Assembly: GCA_029931535.1 (NCBI GenBank)
Contig: JAQPZY010001664.1
Coordinates: forward strand, 1,296,501-1,360,500
Source: Margaritifera margaritifera
Taxonomy: Eukaryota > Mollusca > Bivalvia > Unionida > Margaritiferidae
DNA length: 64,000 nt
Reading direction: 5' to 3'
In this document: positions 46,491-60,460 of the stretch, one piece after another
Numbering within the stretch: position 1 is the first letter of the stretch
Layout of the letters: every line of letters begins with the position of its first letter
Notes under the pieces: model-generated
Told to the model about the DNA's origin: nothing
The model's input: only the letters and a program-made list of their open reading frames with translations
The model's database searches: none
Made by a program: the position numbers and the translations under genes

Positions 46491-47561
46491 AGGAGAGAAG
46501 AAACAAAAATATGGAAACAGGTAAGACACGCACCAATACAAATAAAATGTATTTAACTTTGATCCATAAAAGCTCGTTTGAAAAATAAAATATAAACAGA
46601 ACACATTAACATTTAAAAAAAGAAAGAAAATTTAAAACAACTAAAAAGGACCTTATGGGCTAAGGTCACTATGGATTTACAACTAGTATAAGGGAGTAAG
46701 GCAAAGAAACCCGCCCAACAGGAAATACCCGAAGAGTCGGGAGTACTAACCCGGAAGCCCTAAGCTTTAGAAAACATAGATGTTTAGGAAAACAACAGAT
46801 ATAGAATAACCTCTTTCAAAATGTATACTATAAAATCTAAAACATAAAGCCTTTTGGTATTTGGAACGTTAATTAGGGGTCATTTCTAAAGCTCTAACCA
46901 GCCATATATGCTGGGGCGGACTTGGAGGTGACCTAAAATAACAGTTGTGGAAATGTAATTTTAATTCTTCCTTAAAGTCTTTATATATTGCAAAGGTTTG
47001 TGGTTAAAGTTGGTTCGTACACGAGGCAGACTCAAACAAATGAGTGCTTCTGTTGTTTTTCAATTTAGTTAGCATCTTCGCACTTTGATGGGCTCTAAAG
47101 ACATGAAATGTTGACACTCTGTGCTAATTGCATTGAGCAAGAGGCAGCTGGTCACGTGTTTGGTTCAAATGTGGAGTGATGACATTTCCAAACCGACAGG
47201 GATCTAAGATGAATTTTACCATTTTTAAGCCATTGTGTTAACGCCAGGGTCGTCAGAAGTAAGTGATGGTGCAACTTTATGAATAGTGTTTTGTGGAAGA
47301 GACCATACACATGCATTTTTATAACTTACTAACTTCGTGTTGTTAGTTTTGTCCGCAATCCTTGATGTTGAGTGTAAGTGATTGACCTTGACAGGTGTTT
47401 GATTTGCGCTTATACAGGAGGTAGTATTGTTATAACCACTGAAACGACCGCCGTGTGTTGTCAGCATAGTTTGATTCTTTTTTATTTTATTTTGGGTATT
47501 TGCAGAGATTAATCCACAAAATGAAATACCTACGAATATGCAAACTTTGACTGATACTACA

Positions 47562-47565
<4 letters not shown>

Positions 47566-47643
<78 letters not shown>
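47566..47643. repeat. (TA)n microsatellite, unit 1 (unit 2: 59,364-59,423)
   Basis: About 39 units in unit 1 and about 29 in unit 2. Confidence 0.95.
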
Positions 47644-47646
<3 letters not shown>

Positions 47647-47954
47647 TGTATTGTTTCAAGATACATCAGAAATACATATTTTACTACAGTCTACAAAGCA
47701 GTTGCATTGTTTGATTTATTAAGATTCTAATATAGCTGCATACACAAATATACTTTTGCATTACGTGTTAATATTTATTTCTATTAGTTCAAATTATACT
47801 GCACAGAGTTAAGAGTAAGAAACATTCATGTCATAACTGGTTTCATGGCGCAACTGTTACTAAAATAATTACTATATTAGTGTTTAGAAAATCAACAATT
47901 CTTTGATTTATGAAAATGTGTACAGGAACTCAACTACTGTGATATTTTAAATAC

Positions 47955-48040
47955 TCTTGTACCACAGAGTCAAGCCTTGTCGTCTTCTACTACACGAGTA
48001 TATGGTTCGATTCTTGCCTGGGAGGAATATTCTTTCTAGC
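47955..48040 (+). other. Possible tRNA-like fragment (unit 1; copy 59,735-59,820)
   Basis: GTATATGGTTCGATTCTTGCC is a good B-box match. The A box upstream is poor and no cloverleaf is apparent. Probably a SINE remnant. Confidence 0.35.
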
Positions 48041-48680
48041 CAATTCGTTCGAGTATGACCGTTGATTGGGTTTTTTGGTCCTAAATTGAGAGAGTATGAC
48101 ATGAACTCGGTGCCAAATGTATGAGTTCAAATTACTTCAGATTACAGGTTATGTTAAACTATTGCGCACCTAAATATGCGGACAACGGATTTACATGTTG
48201 AATTTTTCCGGAGTTCCTAGCTTTACGTTTCAACATAGAGGCGTCAGTATGGGTTGTAATCAAACGTGTAATTGAAGTGACTCAGTTACATCTCCGCTGA
48301 GTTAATGTAAGAAACGAAAACCCTCCAAGTTCACCGTAAGAACGACCAATGACTCCTGCCAATGAGGGCGATCAGGTCCATCTAAATTCCAGAGATGGCT
48401 GCTTCCATGAATTGACAGACTAGAGAGAACAGATGGATTTTTGCAAAAATGTTTAATAAATTTCAAAGGTGGAATAGTTAATACAGATGCAAAATAGTTA
48501 AATATATTTTGAAGTCATTCTTGTTAAATAAACCAAAATAGATAAATATATATTGAAATGTTCTTGGTTAAATAAATCAAAACGAAGACCTCTAAACTAG
48601 ATGAACCAATACCAAAACAGGTTAGAACGAATTACGAATTTCTTTAATAGTTGTTCCAACTTAAAAATAAATTGAAATGA

Positions 48681-51624
48681 ATGAATAAGCAATTTTATGA
48701 CCGAATTATGACTAAAAGACTTAGACATACATTTAAAATAAACTTAAATGAGTATAGAATATACATCGGTAACAATAAAGTTTTGTATGAATTTTTCAAT
48801 GACACTGAGCTATATTTCAAAGAGAGCATCAGTATGAAAATCCGACTATTTAGTTCTGTAAAAGTACGTAGAGACTTAATGCGCAGACTTTGGAAACTAC
48901 CGAAGGCAGAGCCTGTGCAAATCATAATTCAAAAAGGTCAAAACGTTGAGATATATAGTTTTATTTGACGACAAGATTTATAAATATATTGAATAGATGT
49001 GAAATAGACAATGTCATCAAACCTTATTTTGACATTTTAAATATCAAATCTGTCAGAAAAATAAGCTAAAGTATAAACTGGAAGTTTGACAGGATTGAGT
49101 GTTTAACACTGCATTGATATTGAGGTCAACCTCCCAGATGAATTTCATGCATCAGCTTACCTGGAAGGGGTTAAACAAAAGGCTTGTATAACTAAAGACG
49201 GCAGATATTGTTTTATGCTCCTGAATATGTGTTAAATATACAAACTGAACATGCTGATTGACCATCAAAATACAATTTAGACAGATATAGTTCTTAGCTT
49301 CAACGATGTCAAGTAGAAATTGAGGATATTCAATAATAAAATGAATTTATATATCTGTAAATGTGTAAGAAATATTGGAACAGGCATGAAGAGATTTTTT
49401 TAAAAAAAATATGTTACAAATTATTGAATGTTCTCAATACACCAGAACATTATCAGAACAGAAGATACTATGTCACAATTTATATAATTCTATTAAAAAT
49501 GCTCGAAGAATACATCGCTATAAAATTCAAAACTATTAGCACTTGTTAAAAGCCCTGTATGGTATTTATTTGGAATCTGAACGTATCATCGTGCCAGAGG
49601 TTTAATAGCAAAACAGACGTCATATCTGTGACGACGGCACATGTAAATTGTGCAAGAGACAATGTGCACAATTGATGCAATACCAAGGGTATACCATTAA
49701 GAAGGCAATGCAGAGACAGGCTCTGCAAAGCAGAACTCAATATATCATCGTGTCAGAAGTGTGAGGAAGCATATGTATCGAAGGCAAAATCTTGGACAAT
49801 TAAAACAGTCAAGCACATAGCTTTAGGGTTTAGTTTATATGTTAAATAAATCCACAAGAGATATAAGTTAAACATTTACAGATTGTACACAAATATTTTA
49901 CTATGTGTTGAGTAAAATTGAAAAACTAGCGTACGAAGAATAAAGACAGAAAAATCCAAAACCTATGATGTTCACAGCGGAAGATGAGGAATATTTTAAT
50001 TCAACAACTATATGTTACATATGTGAGAAGAAAATAAAAGAATACAAAATAAGAGATCATGATCATTAAACAATATGGAGATCAATCACATAATGAATGC
50101 AATTTTAATTTTAAATATCGAAAATGCATGCCATTGTTCATTTATATCTTGACCGGTTATGACTGTCAGTCATCTGTTTCCCAAGACATTTGTTTAAAAT
50201 GATCAACATGAAAAAGTTCTACTTAGTAACGACAAGAAATAAATTTTATTAAGCAAGTATTTCATAGTTGATATAATTGAAAGACAAGGAATGAATGAAG
50301 GAAGGAAAGGAAATAACAGCTAAACGGGCAATTAGGTTTGCAAATAACTTTAGATTCCTCGGACAATATATAACAGCTGGTTAAAAATATAAACCATGTT
50401 ATAGATGTGGAACGTAAATATCTGAGAAAAGGTATTGCTCATACAAATGCATAAATAACATTGATATTTTTAACGAAACAAGTATACCACCAATAACAAC
50501 GTTTTTCTCATCACTTAACGATTCATATATATTAAATGACAATTCTCAGTATGTTCATGATCTCAAGGAACATTTTAAACTAAAGACATTAGGTGAGCTA
50601 CATTATTATCTTTACGCAAAGAAAGAAACACTGATGATATATTATATTTTTGAGGAATTTAGGGACATCTGCATACAAATTTACAGTCTAGACCCTGCTC
50701 ACTATTTTAGTGCTCTCCGATTAGCACATGACGCAACTTTAAGGATATCAGCTGTAGAACATGAACTATTAACACACTGTCACATGTTTCTGATAATTGA
50801 GAGTGTAATTAGAGATGGAATGAGCATGATGCCACATAGATACGCATAAGAAAATTATGAATTCTACCTGGAAAAAGATGGTAAGATAAAAAAAAAGAAA
50901 GGTGGTAGTATGAAAAATCAAGGTCATTCAGTATGTACCCAGATCATATATGATCAATGCGTTTGGCATAAGCCAATACATGACGGCACAAGATTATAGA
51001 TGGGCAATTGATTATCAAATTAGATTGGTTAAGGAACATCTGTTCGAAAGAACAGATAACTATTATTCTGAACACATGCAAATCATGACACTGGCTGCAA
51101 TTAAGAAGTGATTTGGAGATAACATTTTACACTTGCATGACTACTTCAGGGATTACCAATTGGCTGCAGAGATATTAATTCCGGACGAGAATTGTTTCAC
51201 TCCCTTGAAAAAGAAACTAATAAAGGATTACAAAGGCACAAAACCAACAGTACCAACATTGTTTTGGCATTTAAAAAATAAAGAGAAATACGTCTATTCA
51301 CTACAAAAGCATAACACTTTATTTATAAAATTTGATTTAAATCTGAAAAAGACACACAAACTTATCTTGTTTGAATAACAACCGCAGGTTAAATCTTACA
51401 ATGAATTGAATACAAGTTTGAGATAAAAGCAAGAAAGGATTTCGTAAAAAAATCTTATTGGAACTAATAAATAACTGTGTATTCGGTAAACAGGTGGAGA
51501 TTTTAGGAAAAGAACAAGAGTAAAAATATGTACAGAAGAAAATATTTTTTAAATGTAAGAAAGGTCTATAATTAGCCAGGAGAACAATGATTGTCGATGA
51601 CTTTGATTTAGTCAATACGGAAAA
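48681..51624 (+). pseudogene. Decayed DNA polymerase B (protein-primed type) with HNH-like motif, unit 1
   Basis: Fragments in several plus frames occur in the order expected for the DNA_pol_B_2 type polymerases of Polinton/Maverick-like elements, adintovirus-like viruses and linear plasmids. An N-terminal block is at 48,681-48,968. KACITKDGRYCFM lies in 49,122-49,235. An HNH/Endonuclease VII-like zinc motif (CYICEKKIKEYKIRDHDH) lies in 49,959-50,069. A polymerase domain block with IYSLDPAHYFSALRLAHDA is at 50,418-50,849. DYQLAAEILIPDENCF then KDYKGTKP are in 51,133-51,378, and LLELINNCVFGK (motif B-like) at about 51,450-51,490. Stops and frameshifts separate them. Sequence beyond motif B is missing because the repeat unit ends there. 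Not functional. Confidence 0.75.
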
Positions 51625-51882
51625 CAAGGGGAACGTTAAATAATGACGTCAGACGCTGTTTGCTGTATGCAGTCGAATAGATCTATACCAATATCACTAT
51701 ATCACAATGAGAGAGAGAGAGAGAGAGTTTTCGAAATCGAATGCTTTAGCAAGTAACACGAAGAGTATACATTAAACAACTGCTCGTATTAATCGTGTCA
51801 ACATATATACGAACAATGAAAGAAAACTTTCAACTGCGACAAAAAAAAAAAAATGAAACAGCGCGAGGAAAAATCAAGTTTT

Positions 51883-51932
<50 letters not shown>

Positions 51933-53791
51933 AAATAGTGAATAGTTTTTTTTTAAAAATTGATACAGAGAATACAATGAAATGACGGACATTGAAAACT
52001 GATTGTATTTATTGTGCCATCCTGTAAATGAACATGGAAAGAAAACAGAAAACATCGAATTGCGAAAAGACAACAATGAATCAATGCGAGGTAAAGGTTA
52101 AGAAAAGAAAGAAAGAACCCCCCCCCCCACTAACCCTCTTAACAAATACTCCACAAATTAAGTCCAGAAATATGACACAGTATTGTCATCTGTATATTCA
52201 GTTTGACATATCTTTGCGATATTTTCCAGGTATAAAATCCGCAAAACTCTTTCAGACATAATTTGAATATGTTTCAGAAAATAAAGCAATGAAATATTTC
52301 CAGGTAAATATAGGTTGGAGTGTTAGAAATGCGTGCACTTTCAAGTCAATTTTCCTTCAGCTGATGAAGTAACGGTTATTCTCAGCACCACAGCACATGT
52401 ACAAATGACAAAAGTTTGCGAATTGTAACAAGACACGAGTATAATCACGTGAGCAGTCGAAAATTATTGACGATATGTATATTGACGGATGATGCAACAT
52501 TAAAAAGAAAATAAAAGACGGGATGCTGGGAAGGTGGCTCATAAGGGAATATGACAAAGGTGGAAAAAAGAGAGTTGATACTATTATAATCTGAAAGAAG
52601 GCCGCGCTCATACAATAAATTAGTTAGACAGTATTATCTCGTGTTAGACCAGTCAGATTGTATGGAGGGAACTCAAAGAGTTTTGACAGAGAAAACTCGG
52701 GCACTAAATTGTTCTCGATATCTCTACTAATACCCTTTCGTCGCCCCACCCTACAATATCTCTGGTATTCCACTCGCGCATATAGTCTGATACATGTATA
52801 TTATAGTCTCATCTCTAGCCATACTGCCTTCAAAGGCTATTCGTCTCTGCTGATACACCAGTTCAATTAAGCCAGGTTATATATGTGATTCTGTAGACCG
52901 TGTATATTTCAATGTATTGTACTACTAGTACATTTGCACCAAAGATACGTAATGGATTAGCGGTCGTCTTGGTTATCAACCCTGATGGTTTGTACTAAAA
53001 CACGTTCAGGGGTTTTGTTAAGTATCGATCCCTGTTAAAAAAATTAGTACTGGCCTATAGTGATTCCCTCCTTTTCGTTTTGCAAGTCATGCAGAAGACG
53101 GAGAAAAATCAGCTTATTAGCGTCCAGTTTGGATGCATATCATATAGCTTACTTACTATCTTCAATCGTGCTGTTCTGCGGCGCGAAAAAGAAATGCCCG
53201 CTCGTATAAAGCTGCTAACTAGCCTTTGTTTGTGTTTGTGTACCACGTGTACATTTAATGATACCTTTACCTACGTAGAAAATTCCAAGATTGGAAAAAG
53301 TATAAATTGTTGGTTAAGAACTAACTGTCAACGAACGTCGCCAGTTTAGTGGAATGCTCCAAGAACTGGGGATGTCTCATTGTCTCTTTCGTGCGCCTCT
53401 ATAGTATTGGCTTACCCTACCGTTTGTTTGTACCCCCTACCGATTTTAAAAACGAAAGCATGAAGGATATAAAAAGTGAACAAAACTTAGTCATTTCATT
53501 CATTAATTTATAATTTCTAACCTGATTGTCACCAGGGTATTCACATTTCATTTCTAATAAAACTGAACTACATTCTTTCGATATTTCCTAGATTAAAATG
53601 CAGAAAAGTCGCGACGCGCTGTTGATGAAACCGTAGACATCAGAAGCTGTCAAGAAAAAGAACTTACAATTACAGATATTTGTGATGAATTATTATTGCT
53701 ATTGTTTGAAAGGGATAGGTGTATTGAATGACCAAAATTAGTTTATAGCTATGTCCCGCGATCGCTAAAAATACTTCGAGTGTACTTAAAG

Positions 53792-54061
53792 AGGTTTGGT
53801 TTGGTTTTGTGGGGTTTAACACCGTTTTTCAGCACATGATAGGCTATACATAGAGACCAGTATATCTGACAGAGGAAGAACCCGGGAAGAACCACCTACC
53901 CCCGGGAAGCTACTGGCAAGCGTTCTCAAATATCCACATTGGTCGAGCCGAGACATACCCACGTTGGTCAAGCCGAGACTCGAACTCACAAGGACAGAGG
54001 CGAGATGTGCGTGTGACCTGTAAAGACGAGCGCCTGAGTCCATTCGGCCACCCGGGGCCCC
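53792..54061 (-). mobile_element. tRNA-derived SINE, copy 3 (unit 2)
   Basis: The duplicate of 40,833-41,102 carried by the tandem unit, virtually identical. Not an independent insertion. Confidence 0.8.
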
Positions 54062-55064
54062 GTAGTTAAAAGAGGTACAAAGCTGCTAAATTAAAGAATG
54101 GCATAATTATAGGCAGTAGGCTCAAGTGAGACTTAAATCGTTTATACGAGTTATGTAGGTCTTCAAAGAATACCTTACTGCAATTGGCCATACAAGATGA
54201 TTTTCATTTCTTTAATTTAATCTGAAGTGATAGATTTATTTACTTTCAAAATAAAATTAAACAAAAAAATTAAAAAAAAGAACTACCCCCAAACCATTAT
54301 TTTGAAATTTCACTCAAATATGCAAAATGAATATTGTAAAACGGTTTTGATTATTATATTTTCTTTTCTTCGGATTTTCGAAACTAACATATGCATGGCA
54401 AATAATATGTCTAACCTATAGCAATACTGATATTCAAAAACGGCATCATATCATTAACATGAACGTATGCCAAAACAGTTGTTAAAATACTATTATGTAT
54501 CAATATCCCCCTCCCCTCATAAATTCAGTGATCTACGCAGAAATTTTTGATTACATTAGCGTCATAAAATGTTTTAAAATATGCACGTTATAATCATAAA
54601 AGTGAAAAAATTAATATCAATGATATATAAGAGAAGAACATATTTACATAGCATTCTTTTTTCCCCTAAGTTATAACATGATTTTAATGTCTTTGAATTT
54701 AATTAAACGATATCCTTCGTTTCTTCACGTCCCCATATATTTTGATTGCCACATTAAAATTAAAGTCTTGTAGGCAAAGTCCTTCTGTACTAATTGCTAT
54801 AAGGTAATTCAGCACTCTCTGTGTCAACCTGTTCCTTAACACACTTTTGATCTGTTCATCATAGAAAATGACCTTTCACAAGTATTAAAAAAATGGAACA
54901 TGAAAGTTATTAATAGATGTACAAAAAGATACGAAACTACCTGAATCCCAAGTCAATTACCAGGGACAGACAGTGATGTGTTTTCAAATAATCATAACAG
55001 TATAACTAAGATAATACAAATTCCTTTCTATCAGGATCAATATATCAATGTGCTTGTCATTGTT

Positions 55065-55251
55065 TTATTTATTCACTGAATCAGTCAGAAAACTAAAATA
55101 TAGTTCAAAAAAGGCAATTTTTTCCAATGCCTGTCTAAAAAACATGGGGTCCTTGATATGCACCAAGAGCTGCCTTAAATTGTGCCACTGCACCTTCACG
55201 TCATCAAATTTTGCACTCTCCTGAAAGAGGTCAGTCAAGATGTGAAACCTG
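55065..55251 (-). CDS. Candidate 3'-terminal exon of an unrecognised gene (unit 2)
   Basis: Copy of 42,106-42,292 with the same frame, acceptor and polyadenylation context. Confidence 0.4.
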
Positions 55252-56776
55252 CTAAAAAAAAATATCACCACTTAATTTATCATGTAATACATTCCAATTG
55301 CAAACCACTTAATTTATCATGTAATAAATTCCAATTGGTAGTTTATTGTTTGAAAAATATTTCACATATAAATGAAGGATTAATCCAACACTTTTTATTC
55401 ACACGTTTTCAAAACAGGTAAAATTGGAAGATAAAATCTGCACCTTTTCTTACCTGAATAGAGAGAAAAAAAGAAATGAGAAATTAAGTTAAGGTCTACC
55501 GATCAAACTATTTTACTATGTAACTATAAGAGCAACTTGTGGATAAAATGCAACTTTCATTCCTTGCCACATTTTCCAGAAAATAATAAGAACGATAACA
55601 ATCACAACTTCAACTACTGCTACTACTATAAAAACAAAAGTAATATATTCTATTAGTGCCCGAGGAATCCACCCTCCCCCCATCTCACTTGTTGATACTT
55701 AAGGAGATCTGAACGAAAAATTTGCAATATGGAAAACTTACCATATGATCCAGCAAATTATGAAGTTTTCCATTCATTGTTGAACCCCGTCCTTCATTTC
55801 TTAGGCTCTTTCTTTGAGGGAAATCACGCTATTTGAATTTGAATTACCGTTGGTGACACGAATCTCTGATCTTCGTAGCCAGGCCAACAAGGGGCTAGCC
55901 GGGAGCTGGGTAATTTTTACGTATTTTTGAAGGTGGTGTGTCCGTTTTTCACAAGAATTCGCTTAACTTAAAACGTAATATGCAGTTTCTGTCTGGCTTA
56001 AAAAAAAAGTTGAGTCTCTTAGCAACATGTGAGATTATGTTAATTCATATGTAGATCATGTTTTGCATTTTTTATGATTTTTTAAAAATGTGATACACAT
56101 CACTGAAAATGTGTCTGTTGTGACTGGACAACTCTTACCCCTGTCTAGTTCCAGCAGAGTTATCTCTCTTATATGCAATGGAGTACCTGGTTCTATCACT
56201 GTCAAATTGACAATCTAACATTGCTCTTACATAATACACCAATCACAGCTAGTTTTGATGTTTATTTCTGAATACAATGTTCTACACCTTAAGCTCCACC
56301 CCCTGGGCTTGCGCAATTGGTACCGTGATACCATACAAGGCCATACAGAAAACAACAATGGCGGGCACAATGCCAAACAATGTGCGAAACGGTAGGTTCT
56401 CTTTTGTAAAAACTCGATATAAAGTTTATTGCTGATCCCCAACGTTCATACATGGTATACATTTTGGGATGGACCCGTATGATGATACATCGCTGTTAAA
56501 TCTATTATCACTCAGACTTTTTTCGTTTTTAGTCTTATCTAGGAGATTATATTAACTTATACTTTTTGCGTTCAAAAAAAAAAAGTATTTAAAAAAATGC
56601 CAGCAAAGGTACTCCACTACCATATCGTATTATTGTCTTTTTTCATCGTTGTTATGTGGTGCAGTGATAGCTTCGTTTCGCTTAAACACAAGTAGAAGGG
56701 AAGAACATAATTCTTGTGTCCATGACTGGTAAGAGAGAAGAACAACAGGCAAATAGTTTGGATGGATAGTTGCTAG

Positions 56777-56851
<75 letters not shown>

Positions 56852-57256
56852 CTTTCTACCCTCTCTGGTGTATATTTGTACCTATCTATATTAATTTCTA
56901 TATGCCTTGATTTCTGTCAGAGGAATTTGGAGTGACTGTGTATTAAATGAGAGTTTAATTACTGGGTCGACATGCGAGTGTGTCTGCTACGCACGAACGC
57001 TTTTATCAGCAGCTTTGTTCCATCCTTTATTGTGGATGTGTGCAGCATGGTCGAGGAGGTATGGGGTTTGTGCGTGCTGGCAAGACGATTGGTGCTGTAA
57101 CTCGCCGACCCAGGTTCAGATCTCAGTACCGACGAATTAAACAATTCTCTAACCTGTGTGATAATAGTCTTTCTCAACAATTACCCTCTATATTAACACG
57201 CATCATCACATAGCATCAGGGGTAACACTTTCCACTTTGTCTGGTGAATATTTGTA

Positions 57257-57350
<94 letters not shown>

Positions 57351-58236
57351 TTCTTCATTCATGTTAAAATGTTGTTGAAAACGTTAAATCCTTAATCCCA
57401 ATGAACAACATAAATATCAAATACTAGAAAGAACTATTGATTGAAACACAATTACTAAGCAATATCATAGAGTGAACCAGACAGAAAAGAACTGCCTGAG
57501 AAATTGCCAGAAACATCTGAAAATTGCCAAATACAACAGAAAAAGCGGAAAAACCAATTGAAAAGAGGAGAAGAAAAAACACAATCACCACCACAAACTA
57601 AGAAAAAGATAGCAGAGGAAAACATAGTAAGGATTTGCCAGCATCGCCGTCTAATCGATCAAAATTCGACAAGTCACAAAGAAACCAAAAAAAAAAACAA
57701 AAAAAAAAACAAAAAAAAAAAAACAACAACAACATTAAAATCACAAAAATTACAAACCAATATGAAGAGACACTACCACAAGGGAGAAAACTAAACAATT
57801 CAAGAGAATAAGATAAACTTGACTTTGCGGATGAATAAAACACGGATGAAGGAAACACATCACCACAAGAGATAGGTGGAGAGGAGAGAGTAGGACCGGA
57901 AACTACAAGTTTCTTGAAACTCTAACTATTCAATTGAAATGAACTGCCCATTGTCATGTAACAATAGAAACAACAAATTATTAATTGAAATGAATCTTAA
58001 TGAATTTTTTTTAGAAAGAATACGATTTAAAAAAAAAAAAAACCCCAATAAATAAAATAATAATAATAAAAAATACCCCCCCCCCAAAAAAAAAACGAAA
58101 CAAAACAAATTATTTATAGATAAAAAACATAATAATAATATAGTAGTATATACTAATATCTAAACTATACATGTAATAACAATAATAATAATGTATAATC
58201 AAATCTAACAATATGTCAACTTAATATATGGATAAC

Positions 58237-58285
<49 letters not shown>

Positions 58286-59359
58286 GAGGAGAGAAGAAAC
58301 AAAAATATGGAAACAGGTAAGACACGCACCAATACAAATAAAATGTATTTAACTTTGATCCATAAAAGCTCGTTTGAAAAATAAAATATAAACAGAACAC
58401 ATTAACATTTAAAAAAAGAAAGAAAATTTAAAACAACTAAAAAGGACCTTATGGGCTAAGGTCACTATGGATTTACAACTAGTATAAGGGAGTAAGGCAA
58501 AGAAACCCGCCCAACAGGAAATACCCGAAGAGTCGGGAGTACTAACCCGGAAGCCCTAAGCTTTAGAAAACATAGATGTTTAGGAAAACAACAGATATAG
58601 AATAACCTCTTTCAAAATGTATACTATAAAATCTAAAACATAAAGCCTTTTGGTATTTGGAACGTTAATTAGGGGTCATTTCTAAAGCTCTAACCAGCCA
58701 TATATGCTGGGGCGGACTTGGAGGTGACCTAAAATAACAGTTGTGAAAATGTAATTTTAATTCTTCCTTAAAGTCTTTATATATTGCAAAGGTTTGTGGT
58801 TAAAGTTGGTTCGTACACGAGGCAGACTCAAACAAATGAGTGCTTCTGTTGTTTTTCAATTTAGTTAGCATCTTCGCACTTTGATGGGCTCTAAAGACAT
58901 GAAATGTTGACACTCTGTGCTAATTGCATTGAGCAAGAGGCAGCTGGTCACGTGTTTGGTTCAAATGTGGAGTGATGACATTTCCAAACCGACAGGGATC
59001 TAAGATGAATTTTACCATTTTTAAGCCATTGTGTTAACGCCAGGGTCGTCAGAAGTAAGTGATGGTGCAACTTTATGAATAGTGTTTTGTGGAAGAGACC
59101 ATACACATGCATTTTTATAACTTACTAACTTCGTGTTGTTAGTTTTGTCCGCAATCCTTGATGTTGAGTGTAAGTGATTGACCTTGACAGGTGTTTAATT
59201 TGCGCTTATACAGGAGGTAGTATTGTTATAACCACTGAAACGACCGCCGTGTGTTGTCAGCATAGTTTGATTCTTTTTTATTTTATTTTGGGTATTTGCA
59301 GAGATTAATCCACAAAATGAAATACCTACGAATATGCAAACTTTGACTGATACTACAAT

Positions 59360-59426
<67 letters not shown>

Positions 59427-60460
59427 TGTATTGTTTCAAGATACATCAGAAATACATATTTTACTACAGTCTACAAAGCAGTTGCATTGTTTGATTTATT
59501 AAGATTCTAATATAGCTGCATACACAAATATACTTTTGCATTACGTGTTAATATTTATTTCTATTAGTTCAAATTATACTGCACAGAGTTAAGAGTAAGA
59601 AACATTCATGTCATAACTGGTTTCATGGCGCAACTGTTACTAAAATAATTACTATATTAGTGTTTAGAAAATCAACAATTCTTTGATTTATGAAAATGTG
59701 TACAGGAACTCAACTACTGTGATATTTTAAATACTCTTGTACCACAGAGTCAAGCCTTGTCGTCTTCTACTACACGAGTATATGGTTCGATTCTTGCCTG
59801 GGAGGAATATTCTTTCTAGCCAATTCGTTCGAGTATGACCGTTGATTGGGTTTTTTGGTCCTAAATTGAGAGAGTATGACATGAACTCGGTGCCAAATGT
59901 ATGAGTTCAAATTACTTCAGATTACAGGTTATGTTAAACTATTGCGCACCTAAATATGCGGACAACGGATTTACATGTTGAATTTTTCCGGAGTCCCTAG
60001 CTTTACGTTTCAACATAGAGGCGTCAGTATGGGTTGTAATCAAACGTGTAATTGAAGTGACTCAGTTACATCTCCGCTGAGTTAATGTAAGAAACGAAAA
60101 CCCTCCAAGTTCACCGTAAGAACGACCAATGACTCCTGCCAATGAGGGCGATCAGGTCCATCTAAATTCCAGAGATGGCTGCTTCCATGAATTGACAGAC
60201 TAGAGAGAACAGATGGATTTTTGCAAAAATGTTTAATAAATTTCAAAGGTGGAATAGTTAATACAGATGCAAAATAGTTAAATATATTTTGAAGTCATTC
60301 TTGTTAAATAAACCAAAATAGATAAATATATATTGAAATGTTCTTGGTTAAATAAATCAAAACGAAGATCTCTAAACTAGATGAACCAATACCAAAACAG
60401 GTTAGAACGAATTACGAATTTCTTTAATAGTTGTTCCAACTTAAAAATAAATTGAAATGA

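Larger units (their letters stand above)
38681..51624. repeat. Tandem array, unit 1 (12,944 bp)
   Basis: The sequence beginning CAAGGGGAACGTTAAATAAT recurs at 38,681, 51,625 and 63,405, and everything between is repeated in order and orientation. Unit 1 contains a SINE, a candidate minus-strand terminal exon, a TATA-type GC-richer block unique to this unit (43,023-44,191), (TA)n and (CA)n tracts, and a polymerase relic at its right end. Outside microsatellites, substitutions versus unit 2 are rare. Confidence 0.95.
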
